This document shows positions 44,625 through 52,441 of a stretch of 64,000 nucleotides of DNA, piece after piece. The stretch is from NCBI GenBank assembly GCA_051252455.1, contig JBPOFM010000007.1, positions 1 through 64,000 on the forward strand, given 5' to 3'. The notes beneath the pieces were generated by a model. That model was not told where the DNA came from, did no database searches, and saw only the letters and a list, made by a program, of their open reading frames with translations. Numbering within the stretch: the first letter of the stretch is position 1; each line of letters starts with the position of its first letter. The translations under genes were made by a program, and so were the position numbers. This DNA is from JBPOFM01 sp051252455. Lineage in GTDB: Bacteria > Bacteroidota > Bacteroidia > Flavobacteriales > Flavobacteriaceae.

Positions 44625-45452
44625 TTAACTAACAATAAAAATTCCACCTATAGTTAAAACTTCATCCATTGTCAATGGTTCATCAAAGGCTTCGGTAACT
44701 GCATCATTACCTCCAAATTGTGCGAACATTCCAGCCAAATTCACACCGCCTTGAACGGTATTTGATTCTGGAGTAGCGCCTCCGTATATTGGAGCAAATG
44801 GCGCAGGTAATGTATTTTCGGACTGTGTTATCCATCCTTTCTCACCACGCATTCTTCTCACTTGCGCGGCATGTCTAGCCTCTACGGAATGTATTTGTAA
44901 TGCGTATTCGAGCAAGGCATTATCATTTGCCAATGCGCCTGCTTGACCTTTATAAGCTCTTACGCCCGTATCCTCAAACCCCTGTGCCAAAGCCATAAAT
45001 GTTGGGTAGTCACCAAAAGGATCTAAGGAAAGTCCTCCTGGAGCGCCGGTGAAATCAAATGTAGGTTCTGAAACAGCATCGTCGCCTAGAGCTGTTAATA
45101 AAAAATCAACGTGAGCGTCCTCATGTCTAGAAATTGTTGCAAAAACAGTTTGGTCAGCTGCTGGGATTAGTCCAGCTGCATCCAATCCTTGGCGATAAAA
45201 ACTGCGTTCCAAATATTCCAAGGTCAGCGCAAAGTTTAACACGTCAGTTTCATTGGCCATCATTGCCGAGCTTGCCATGGACATTGTTGCCGCTTTAGCT
45301 TTTGAGCTAGTGGCCGCAAGTCCAAATGGAATTGAAGCTAAAGCTACTTTGGCACCCAAATTCTTAAATTGATCAAACGAATCTCTTCTTGAACTAGATT
45401 TACTTAAAAGTTCTTTGTTTGAGAGTGTATCTAAAAGTTTTATAAAATTCAT
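44625..45452 (-). CDS. Exported ferritin-like domain protein, first paralogue
   Basis: The 275-residue protein has an SRRDSF twin-arginine-like motif near residue 22 and a hydrophobic segment (ALASIPFGLAATSS), suggesting Tat export. The ferritin-like four-helix bundle (Ferritin_2 type) shows the iron-binding pattern LEYLERSFY, SRHEDAHVDFL, FEDTGVRAYKG and HSVEARHAAQV. No other enzyme activity can be deduced. It lies 27 bases after its paralogue and downstream of an ECF sigma/anti-sigma pair. Confidence 0.86.
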   Translation of the reverse strand: MNFIKLLDTLSNKELLSKSSSRRDSFDQFKNLGAKVALASIPFGLAATSSKAKAATMSMASSAMMANETDVLNFALTLEYLERSFYRQGLDAAGLIPAADQTVFATISRHEDAHVDFLLTALGDDAVSEPTFDFTGAPGGLSLDPFGDYPTFMALAQGFEDTGVRAYKGQAGALANDNALLEYALQIHSVEARHAAQVRRMRGEKGWITQSENTLPAPFAPIYGGATPESNTVQGGVNLAGMFAQFGGNDAVTEAFDEPLTMDEVLTIGGIFIVS

Positions 45453-45479
45453 AATATGTGTTTTAAGTTAAAAAAATGA

Positions 45480-46226
45480 TTACGATGTAGGTAGGTTGTT
45501 GGCTGTAAATTGAGTCACAACAAATCCTGTACCTACTACTGCTGCTAAAATATCAGCTGGTGGTGTTGCTTTATCAAAAGCTTTATCTGTTCCAATGCCA
45601 ATAAGAATGTCATCACCCGCAAAATCCATGGATCCAGGGTTCAATAAGTCTCTAATTGCTGAAGCGTGACGTGCTTCAACTGAAACAATCTTCCCTGCCA
45701 ATGTCAAATATGCCATTCCAGCTGCATCATTAACGCTAATCAATTTTCCAGCACCATTGTAGGCTGCAACGCCTGTATCCTCCAATATTTTAGAAGTGCC
45801 TAAAACAGAGGTTCTGCTTGAAAAATCCACACTTGAAAAGTCAAATTCCAAATCAGGAGTAATATTGTTTGGTGCTACATCTGTGATAGCTGTCCTAAAA
45901 AATTCTCTATGGATGACTTCGTGATTATACAAATCTTCCAAAATTTGTTTTTCTTCTGCTGGAGCATTCATCCAGTAAGATCCAGATAGCACCTGCGTAT
46001 AAAAAGCAGCCTCCAATTGCTCCAATGCATACGCATAATTTAGAATTCCCAAATTGCCTGATCCCAAATCGAATAAATCAGGATTTTGTATGATCGGTGA
46101 ATCGTCATCCGAACTACATGCATATAATAGACTTGAACCTATAATAGCCATTCCGCTTAATTTCAAAAATTGACGTCTTTTGTTAACGTCTATTTCATTT
46201 TTCTCTTTCAAAACATTGTTACTCAT
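45480..46226 (-). CDS. Exported ferritin-like lipoprotein, second paralogue
   Basis: The 248-residue protein starts with a Tat-type motif (KRRQFLKLSG, residues 17-26) directly joined to a lipobox (LLYAC, C37), so a Tat-exported lipoprotein is likely. Ferritin_2 helices carry LEQLEAAFY, YNHEVIHREFF, LEDTGVAAYNG and VEARHASAI, matching the first paralogue in the diiron ligands. It starts the ferritin pair; a 255-base gap with a terminator separates it from the anti-sigma gene. Confidence 0.87.
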   Translation of the reverse strand: MSNNVLKEKNEIDVNKRRQFLKLSGMAIIGSSLLYACSSDDDSPIIQNPDLFDLGSGNLGILNYAYALEQLEAAFYTQVLSGSYWMNAPAEEKQILEDLYNHEVIHREFFRTAITDVAPNNITPDLEFDFSSVDFSSRTSVLGTSKILEDTGVAAYNGAGKLISVNDAAGMAYLTLAGKIVSVEARHASAIRDLLNPGSMDFAGDDILIGIGTDKAFDKATPPADILAAVVGTGFVVTQFTANNLPTS

Positions 46227-46433
46227 ATCAAAAATTTTAAGTTAAACATACGTTGGAATTAGTTTGTATAATTTATACGAAAAAATTGCATAAGCGGTTT
46301 TATAAAATACAATCAGCCTATTTTTTTTGGAATAAATTTATTAATTCACCAACATCCATAAATATATAGCACATCATAACCGTCCTGTGACTCATATAAA
46401 ATTTTTTTTGACGGAATTCACTTTCAAAAAAAA

Positions 46434-46457
46434 AAGCATCAACTTAAGTTGATGCTT
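46434..46457 (-). terminator. Terminator of the sigma/anti-sigma operon
   Basis: AAGCATCAACTT and AAGTTGATGCTT form a perfect 24-base palindrome. On the minus strand it is followed by ten Ts. It lies 25 bases after the anti-sigma stop, so the ferritin pair downstream needs its own promoter or read-through. Confidence 0.9.
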
Positions 46458-46481
46458 CATTGTTTAAAAGTGGCTATATTT

Positions 46482-47294
46482 TTACGGAGCTGCGGCTACC
46501 ACACCTAGCGTGTATAATTGTTCCATTGTCGGGGATTCGCTTCCTCCCGTTGGTTCTAGCGTAATACCGAAAGCTTCACTTTCATTCATGTTAGATAATT
46601 CAAAGATCTTGTTATCATCTTGCATAAACGTATCGATCGTTCCTAAACTTGTTGGAGTTAAAGGACTCAACTTAAGAGACCACACTTGGTACACTTTTCC
46701 TGGTGGAGGAGCTGGTAAGCCTTGAGCATCTAGATAGATTTCATTATTAGTTTTATTCCAATATACTTTAGCATATGTATTTTCGAAGTCACCTTGACCT
46801 CCAAGAGGTACCGAGATGATATCTTTGTCACGCAACACACTTAATAATTGTTTATTGGCTTCCAAATCTGTTTTTGCATCAGCTATTTGGGTTTCCATGA
46901 GCGATTGCTTCATCTCTGCAGTTTGCAAATCGGATTGCAATTCATTGTTCTGGCTTAATGTCCAGAATAAACCAACTCCCAAGATGATGGCAGCTGCCCA
47001 ACCTGAATAGGTAAACCAGTTATATTTTGCTTTGGTCATTGTGACCACTTTGGACTCATTGCTATGTTTACTGAAAAGAAGTTTCTCCTTAATCAGCGAT
47101 AATACATGTTTATTGTTTCCTCTGGAGGTCGCAGCGGTCAATTTAATGATGGCAGCTTCAATCTCTAGAACTTCTTGAAGTATTTCAGGATGTTTTAACA
47201 TCAAGTCATAAACTTCTTTGTTTTCTGTTTCAGAGAGCGCTCCAGCCACGTAAAGCTCTAATGTACCAGATTCTATGTAGGTATTTATATCCAT
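46482..47294 (-). CDS. Anti-sigma factor (RskA/anti-sigma-K C-terminal domain)
   Basis: The 270-residue protein has an N-terminal cytoplasmic helical part (MDINTYIESGTLELYVAGALSE, with the usual ELYVxGxLSxxE pattern). One transmembrane helix lies at about residues 92-110 (FTYSGWAAAIILGVGLFW), then a coiled-coil and an extracytoplasmic RskA-like domain (GKVYQVWSLK, FGITLEPTGGSESPT). No CxxC/HxxxCxxC zinc motif of ZAS type is seen. It starts one base after the sigma gene stop. Confidence 0.9.
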   Translation of the reverse strand: MDINTYIESGTLELYVAGALSETENKEVYDLMLKHPEILQEVLEIEAAIIKLTAATSRGNNKHVLSLIKEKLLFSKHSNESKVVTMTKAKYNWFTYSGWAAAIILGVGLFWTLSQNNELQSDLQTAEMKQSLMETQIADAKTDLEANKQLLSVLRDKDIISVPLGGQGDFENTYAKVYWNKTNNEIYLDAQGLPAPPPGKVYQVWSLKLSPLTPTSLGTIDTFMQDDNKIFELSNMNESEAFGITLEPTGGSESPTMEQLYTLGVVAAAP

Positions 47295-47295
47295 T

Positions 47296-47826
47296 TTATT
47301 CTATTACCATTGTTCGTAATTCCTTAATGCAATTTCTGTTCCGAGTTTTTACTGTACCAATAGGCATGTCAAGTGCTTCAGAAGCTTCTTGTTGTGTATA
47401 TCCTTTGAAGTATAGTAATTCGATGACCTCGATACATTTTTTGGCTAGTTTGCTCACGAATTTCTTAATTCCGATCGCATCTGTCTGATCATCTAAACTC
47501 TCACTGGTTGGCAGGATATCTACGAAATATTCGGCGTTGAGGTTTTTTTTGGAGTTTTTAAATGCTTTGGAACGTGTTTTGTCTATGGCTGCATTCCGAG
47601 CAATATTTAATATCCACGTAAAAAAACGGCCTTTCTTTTCAGAGTAACTGGCCGAATTGTTCCAAGCTTTTATAAAAACATCCTGCATAATTTCTTCAGC
47701 AATATCGTTGTCCCTAACAATGTTATAAATGACGCCATGCATGCTATCGCCATACATGTTGTATAACTCTTCAAATGCTTTTTGGTCTTTCTGCTGAAAC
47801 TTTGTGACTAATAATTCTAATTGCAT
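47296..47826 (-). CDS. ECF-family RNA polymerase sigma factor
   Basis: From ATG 47826 (MQLELLVTKFQQKDQKAFE) the protein has 176 residues; the frame to 47880 runs into the sodC terminator. Region 2 (IAEEIMQDVFIKAWNN, GRFFTWILNIARNAAIDKTRS) and region 4 (YTQQEASEALDMPIGTVKTRNRNCIKELR) are clear, without regions 1 and 3, as in SigK-like ECF factors. It is co-transcribed with its anti-sigma factor and upstream of the ferritin-like pair, its likely targets. Confidence 0.92.
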   Translation of the reverse strand: MQLELLVTKFQQKDQKAFEELYNMYGDSMHGVIYNIVRDNDIAEEIMQDVFIKAWNNSASYSEKKGRFFTWILNIARNAAIDKTRSKAFKNSKKNLNAEYFVDILPTSESLDDQTDAIGIKKFVSKLAKKCIEVIELLYFKGYTQQEASEALDMPIGTVKTRNRNCIKELRTMVIE

Positions 47827-47875
47827 ATGGTTTTTTGAATTTGATAAATATAATAAATACTTTGATACAAAAAAA

Positions 47876-47895
47876 GCCACCCCGAAGAGCGGCCT
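47876..47895 (-). terminator. sodC terminator
   Basis: On the minus strand GCCGCT pairs with GGTGGC (two G-T) and is followed by seven Ts. It ends 22 bases downstream of the sodC stop and just before the sigma gene. Confidence 0.65.
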
Positions 47896-47917
47896 AATGT
47901 TCTATTTATGGCTGTTT

Positions 47918-48517
47918 TTATTGGATAATACCGCCGCAACTCACGCGTCCACCTGCATCACCAGTAGGTTGAGTCGTGAAATCATCTGTGCCTTCATGAA
48001 CAATAATAGCTTTGCCTAAAATGTCTTTATTTTTGTCATCGCAACCAATACACCATTTGTCAGTACTCATTGTTAAAGTTGCTTTTCCACTCGCATTGGC
48101 ATTTAAATTTCCAATGTCGCCTCTATGAAAACCCTCTGGGCTGTTCCATTTGCCATGCGGCTCATTTGTTGGGTTCCAATGGCCTCCGGTAGAAGTGCCA
48201 TCTTCTGCCGAGCAATCCGCTTTTTCGTGGAGGTGAATAGCATGTGTCCCTTCTTTAAGTCCTCCCAAAACTGCAATCATTGTTACAACATTATCTTCTT
48301 GGGTAAAGACAGCAGAGCCAGTGACTGAACTACCACTTTTAGATTCTAAAGTTACCTTCACTTTCTTCTCTTCTCGAGAATTAGCTTCTGGGGTTTGGGT
48401 ATCGGAAGATTTCATTTCGGTGGAGTCATCCATTTTTTTATCTTCTTTTTTATCATTCTTACAAGAAATTGTTAGCGTCATTGTAAAAATTGCGAGCATA
48501 AAAAGTAATCGTTTCAT
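47918..48517 (-). CDS. sodC: Copper/zinc superoxide dismutase lipoprotein
   Basis: The 199-residue protein has a lipobox at LTISC (C19) and a charged linker rich in Asp, Lys and Glu (residues 20-52), so it is predicted to be envelope-anchored. The SOD domain has the metal-binding segments HAIHLHEKADC, GGHWNPTNEPHG and GFHRGDIGN, and the late VHEGTDDF with the conserved histidine and the GGRVSCG disulfide cysteine. It converts superoxide to hydrogen peroxide. It is divergent from the Usp gene. Confidence 0.95.
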   Translation of the reverse strand: MKRLLFMLAIFTMTLTISCKNDKKEDKKMDDSTEMKSSDTQTPEANSREEKKVKVTLESKSGSSVTGSAVFTQEDNVVTMIAVLGGLKEGTHAIHLHEKADCSAEDGTSTGGHWNPTNEPHGKWNSPEGFHRGDIGNLNANASGKATLTMSTDKWCIGCDDKNKDILGKAIIVHEGTDDFTTQPTGDAGGRVSCGGIIQ

Positions 48518-48612
48518 TCGTGTTGTTTTTTATTTGATTAGATACTAAAGTTAGTACTAATTTGCCTTATTGCAAATTGTTGAATGAAATTAGGCCTAAA
48601 AATGAAGGTATT

Positions 48613-48656
48613 ATGACTTATATCATTTTTTTCATAACGCATTTCGTATACTTTTG
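48613..48656 (+). promoter_or_regulatory. FNR-type site C and -7 element upstream of the Usp gene
   Basis: ATGA (48613-48616), six bases, TCAT (48623-48626) with A/T-rich flanks; centre 48619.5. TACTTTTG at 48649-48656 matches TAnnTTTG. The distance from the palindrome centre to the last G is 36.5, equal to the two sites at the cco genes. A leader of about 110 bases precedes the ATG at 48771. Confidence 0.7.
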
Positions 48657-48770
48657 AATTGTTCATATGCTAGAAAGACATCCAGTTTTTAGATTTTTAC
48701 CTTAAAATTCGTTATCTTTTATATGGAATACAAACACCACAAAATCATGAATTAACTAAAACTCTTCAAC

Positions 48771-49604
48771 ATGAAAACAATAATTGTACCCATTGACTTC
48801 TCAAAACATTCCGAATTTGCGCTCGAAGCTGCATCCATTTTGGCAAAAAAAAACAACTCACAGATTCTTGCCTTGCACATGCTCGAAATATCTGATGCGA
48901 CCTTGATAAATAGTGACAATGAACAACAGGCCAAAGCTGTATTTTTTCTAAAATTGGCCGAACAGAAATTCGAGGAATTTTTAGATAAAGACTTTCTAAA
49001 AGATATTAATGTGCTTCCAATAGTTAAACATTTTAAAGTTTTTAGCGAAGTAAGCCAAGTAGCTAAAGAACACAATGCCGACTTAATAATTATGGGCTCT
49101 CACGGAACAAGTGGTTTTAATGAAATATTTGTTGGCTCTAATACCGAGAAGGTGGTAAGACATTCTGAAATTCCAGTTTTGGTCATTAAGAACAAACCAA
49201 CTTCCATGGAATACAAAAACGTAGTGTTCGCAAGTGATTTTTCTGGCGAGGCAGTGAAACCATACATAAAAGCCTCAAATTTATTAACTTCTTTTGGTTC
49301 GGACATTCATTTACTTAATGTGAATGTACCAGGTGAACGTTTTAAAAGCTCTTCTGAAATGGAACAGACCATGACAGAATTTCTGCAAACGGCTGATGGT
49401 AATTTAAATAGAATGAATGCAGTGAATTACGTTTCCGATACATCTGTTGAAAAGGGAATTTTAAGTTTTGCCAAAAAGACGAATGCTGATTTGGTTGTGA
49501 TTCCTACGCACGGAAGAACAGGTCTTGCCCATTTTTTCGAAGGAAGTATCTCTGAAGATCTGGCGAATCATGCTGACTTTCCTGTGATGACTTTCAAAAT
49601 ATAA
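48771..49604 (+). CDS. Tandem universal stress protein
   Basis: The 277-residue protein has two Usp domains: residues 1-145 (KTIIVPIDFSKHSEFALEAA ... IIMGSHGTSGFNEIFVGSNTEKVVRHSEIPVLVI) and 150-277 (NVVFASDFSGEAVKP ... VVIPTHGRTGLAHFFEGSISEDLANHADFPVM). Both have the G-x2-G-x9-G-S/T nucleotide-binding pattern in part (GSHGTSG...GSNT; PTHGRTG...GSIS). It probably acts in cytoplasmic stress survival. The FNR-type site upstream suggests induction at low oxygen. Confidence 0.92.
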   Translation: MKTIIVPIDFSKHSEFALEAASILAKKNNSQILALHMLEISDATLINSDNEQQAKAVFFLKLAEQKFEEFLDKDFLKDINVLPIVKHFKVFSEVSQVAKEHNADLIIMGSHGTSGFNEIFVGSNTEKVVRHSEIPVLVIKNKPTSMEYKNVVFASDFSGEAVKPYIKASNLLTSFGSDIHLLNVNVPGERFKSSSEMEQTMTEFLQTADGNLNRMNAVNYVSDTSVEKGILSFAKKTNADLVVIPTHGRTGLAHFFEGSISEDLANHADFPVMTFKI

Positions 49605-49628
49605 TAAAAACCATATTTAATCTTGAGG

Positions 49629-49651
49629 AAGCCGAATTAAATATTCGGCTT
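49629..49651. terminator. Terminator between the Usp gene (+) and the TauE/SafE gene (-)
   Basis: AAGCCGAAT pairs with ATTCGGCTT around TAAAT, followed by TTTATTTAT on the plus strand. Confidence 0.8.
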
Positions 49652-49652
49652 T

Positions 49653-50357
49653 TTATTTATGGCATTCTATAGTACTCTCTGCGACCTCAACTATTGGAGC
49701 AGGCGAGAGGTAAGGAATTCCGAGACCCAAACCGCGAAGGATAAATAGCATGCCGATAACAACCACAAACACAGGAATTGCTTTTTGGATACGCTGTTTC
49801 ACTTTCATATTCAGGAATTTCCCGAGATAGATTGCAGAGGTCATCAACGGAATGGTTCCGATACCAAACAAAGCCATATACAAACTACCTTGATAGGCAC
49901 TTGTCATTGCCATTGATGCAAACACAGCCAAATAGACCAATCCACATGGTAAGAACCCGTTGAGGAATCCGATGGTCAAAAACGTGTCGGCAGTTTTTTT
50001 CTTTAGAGCTTTCCCAAGTGATGATTTTACTTTGGAGATGATTTTGTAAACAGGTTTTGAGAAATTATATCTGTTGAATGTTTTCGTAGGAATCAACACA
50101 GCCACAATCATTAAAATCCCGATAATTATGGATAATTGCTGTTGATATCCGAAAATGTAGAGACTTTTTCCCACCAAACCGAAAAACAAGCCTATCAGAC
50201 TGTAAGCCAAAATTCTTCCGAAATGGTACGTAAAAATCTGGAATACTTTTCTAAAGGAATTTGTTCTGTCCACGGGCAACATAAAGGCAATCGGTCCACA
50301 CATGCCAACGCAGTGAAAACTTCCCAAAAGACCGAATATGAGTGCAGACCAGAGCAT
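49653..50357 (-). CDS. TauE/SafE-like (DsbD_2-type) membrane protein of the cco cluster
   Basis: The 234-residue protein has six to seven transmembrane helices. The N-terminal GSFHCVGMCGPIAF motif, with two cysteines and a histidine, is typical of the DsbD_2/SafE-like proteins next to cco genes and may bind copper or take part in thiol transfer. A second conserved patch is NGFLPCGLVYLA. It is the last gene of the cco unit and starts directly after the ccoH stop. The transported species is unknown. Confidence 0.85.
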   Translation of the reverse strand: MLWSALIFGLLGSFHCVGMCGPIAFMLPVDRTNSFRKVFQIFTYHFGRILAYSLIGLFFGLVGKSLYIFGYQQQLSIIIGILMIVAVLIPTKTFNRYNFSKPVYKIISKVKSSLGKALKKKTADTFLTIGFLNGFLPCGLVYLAVFASMAMTSAYQGSLYMALFGIGTIPLMTSAIYLGKFLNMKVKQRIQKAIPVFVVVIGMLFILRGLGLGIPYLSPAPIVEVAESTIECHK

Positions 50358-50804
50358 TTAGTAGCTTATTTCTTTTTTGTACATGTAACTATTATCTTTA
50401 TAGTTCCAGTCCACTGTAATGTTCCAACGACCACCCAATAAACGATTGTCAGGTATGAGCAAATTGTGATTGGACAGTGAAATCGTAGTTTCAAAGTCCA
50501 AGTGCTTATTGGATGGTCTATATAGGAACACGTTTCCGGAAATATCCTTTGCTTCAAGTGTTTCTGGAAATGTGATTATAATGCCTTCATCGGTTTTTGA
50601 CCAACTGACGTTTTCTTCAAGTGTTTTGGCATTGTTTTGTTTGTCGATATCATGCTGAAATTCCAATTCCTGACCGTAATAATTTTCGGTCACCAAATCA
50701 GATTCATATTTCTCGTTCGTCATCATCGCTATCACGAAATACATGATAAAGCTGATAAAGCAGATGAATGCGATTATAATTCCTGTTCCCCAATTTATTT
50801 TCAT
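50358..50804 (-). CDS. ccoH: FixH/CcoH family cbb3 assembly protein
   Basis: From ATG 50804 (MKINWGTGIIIAFICFISF) the protein has 148 residues: one N-terminal transmembrane helix and a periplasmic beta domain. NYYGQELEFQHDIDKQNNA is the FixH signature around residues 41-59. FixH/CcoH proteins are needed for stable cbb3 assembly. Its upstream neighbour ccoG is separated by a 190-base gap packed with repeats. Confidence 0.9.
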   Translation of the reverse strand: MKINWGTGIIIAFICFISFIMYFVIAMMTNEKYESDLVTENYYGQELEFQHDIDKQNNAKTLEENVSWSKTDEGIIITFPETLEAKDISGNVFLYRPSNKHLDFETTISLSNHNLLIPDNRLLGGRWNITVDWNYKDNSYMYKKEISY

Positions 50805-50811
50805 ATTCCAC

Positions 50812-50991
50812 ATTCCTGTGAAAGCAGGAATCTCCGTTTTTTAAGTTAATATTTGTCTTTTTTCAACTTCAACTTCAACTTCAGCTTCAAATTCAATTTT
50901 AGTTACCGAATCAAACCTATAAGGTTTTGAAAACCTTGCAGGTTGATTGCTGACCGCATACTGCTTACTGCCAACTGCCTACTGCCGACTG
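50812..50991. repeat. Four repeat types packed in the ccoG-ccoH gap
   Basis: The gap contains: a REP-like palindrome ATTCCTGT-GAAA-GCAGGAAT (50812-50831); four CAACTT-like hexamers (50864-50887); an inverted repeat AACCTATAAGGTTTT/AAAACCTTGCAGGTT (50914-50944); and five NNNACTG heptamers (CATACTG, CTTACTG, CCAACTG, CCTACTG, CCGACTG, 50957-50991). The palindrome and the heptamers belong to the same families as copies beside rpoC. Confidence 0.88.
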
Positions 50992-50995
50992 AAAT

Positions 50996-52420
50996 CTAAT
51001 CAAAACTCCTCGGTCCCAAAAAGTTCACACTTGTGGTTTCAATCAACTCGTCATTACTGTACACTTCAAGCATCAATTTGTTTTTATCGCCTTCCAAATC
51101 TTTCTTATGGATTTCTATAAACATCGTGCCTTCTGCAATGCCTTGTTTTGGCACAATAATATTCTCTTTTGTGGATACCAATTTGACGGTTCCTTTATAT
51201 TTTCGGAGTTTAAAACTTATATGTTCAATATCGTCATTGGTTTTATTCACCAATTTGTAAGTGAATACATTGCTGATGATATCTCCTTCCTTATGTTCGA
51301 ACAATTGTCCAGGTAATCTCAACACGTTTGCTTCAACATCATTTCGCAATAGCAACATTCCCGATAGCATTCCTGTTAGAATGACAAGTATTGCGATGTA
51401 GCCTTTCATTCTAGCGGTTACCTTGAACTTTTTCTTCTTTTCAATCTCATCCTCACTTGCATAGCGAATCAATCCTTTAGGTAGATTAATACTTTCCATA
51501 ATATGGTCACATTCGTCGATACAGGCTGTGCAATTGACACATTCCAACTGTGTTCCGTTTCTGATGTCGATTCCCGTTGGGCAGACATTCACGCATTGAA
51601 AACAATCGATACAATCTCCAAAACCCAGCGCTTTCCTATCTTCATTTTTCCTGAATTTTTTCCGTCCATTTTCGGCTTCTCCACGCTTATGGTCATACGC
51701 CACCACAATCGATTTATTATCGAGCAAGACACCTTGCAATCGACCATAAGGACAAGCAATGATGCACACTTGCTCTCTGAACCATGCGAACACAAAGTAA
51801 AAAACACCAGTGAATATCAATAATGGAAACAACGTGCCAATATGTTCTGATGGTCCTTCAGAAATATATTTAATGAGTTTATCACTTCCTATCAAAAAGG
51901 CCAAAAAGACATTTGCGATGATAAAGGAAATTATCAAAAAGATAGTCCATTTTAAGGCGCGTTTTCTAATTTTTTCAGCATTCCAATCTTGTCTGTCCAA
52001 ACGCATTTGTGCGCCTCGGTCGCCATCAATCCAATATTCGATGCGTCTAAAAACCATTTCCATAAAAATGGTCTGTGGGCAAATCCATCCGCAGAAAATA
52101 CGACCAAAAGCCATAGTGAACAAAGCAATGAAAATGACACCGATTATCATTGAAATCACGAACAAATGAAAATCCTGTGGCCAAAAAGGAAACCCGAAAA
52201 TATTGAAACGACGTTCCAAGATGTTGAACATCAAAAATTGATTGCCATTGATTTTGATGAATGGTGCCGTAAGGAAAAATACGAGCAGTACATAACTCAC
52301 TATTTTACGATAATCGTAGAGTTTGCCACTGGGTTTTTTCGGATACACCCAAGCACGCTTCCCATCGTCGGTCATCGTACCGAGGGAATCTCTAAAGCTT
52401 TCGTTTTCTGGTGTGTCCAT
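50996..52420 (-). CDS. ccoG: Cytochrome c oxidase accessory protein CcoG (FixG)
   Basis: The 474-residue membrane-bound iron-sulfur protein has transmembrane helices at about 38-58, 85-107 and further, and a C-terminal periplasmic Ig-like domain. FCGWICPQT and CIIACPYGRLQG are the conserved cysteine sites in the membrane part. The ferredoxin region CIDCFQCVNVCPTGID followed by ECVNCTACIDECD can hold two 4Fe-4S clusters. CcoG is a cupric reductase needed for copper delivery to cbb3. It starts 21 bases after the ccoP stop. Confidence 0.95.
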   Translation of the reverse strand: MDTPENESFRDSLGTMTDDGKRAWVYPKKPSGKLYDYRKIVSYVLLVFFLTAPFIKINGNQFLMFNILERRFNIFGFPFWPQDFHLFVISMIIGVIFIALFTMAFGRIFCGWICPQTIFMEMVFRRIEYWIDGDRGAQMRLDRQDWNAEKIRKRALKWTIFLIISFIIANVFLAFLIGSDKLIKYISEGPSEHIGTLFPLLIFTGVFYFVFAWFREQVCIIACPYGRLQGVLLDNKSIVVAYDHKRGEAENGRKKFRKNEDRKALGFGDCIDCFQCVNVCPTGIDIRNGTQLECVNCTACIDECDHIMESINLPKGLIRYASEDEIEKKKKFKVTARMKGYIAILVILTGMLSGMLLLRNDVEANVLRLPGQLFEHKEGDIISNVFTYKLVNKTNDDIEHISFKLRKYKGTVKLVSTKENIIVPKQGIAEGTMFIEIHKKDLEGDKNKLMLEVYSNDELIETTSVNFLGPRSFD

Positions 52421-52441
52421 GATTTGTATTATTCCTATTTA

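Noticed and set aside
50814..50995. Insertion sequence remnant in the ccoG-ccoH gap
   Set aside because: No transposase fragment or terminal inverted repeats with target duplication are visible, only short repeat families.
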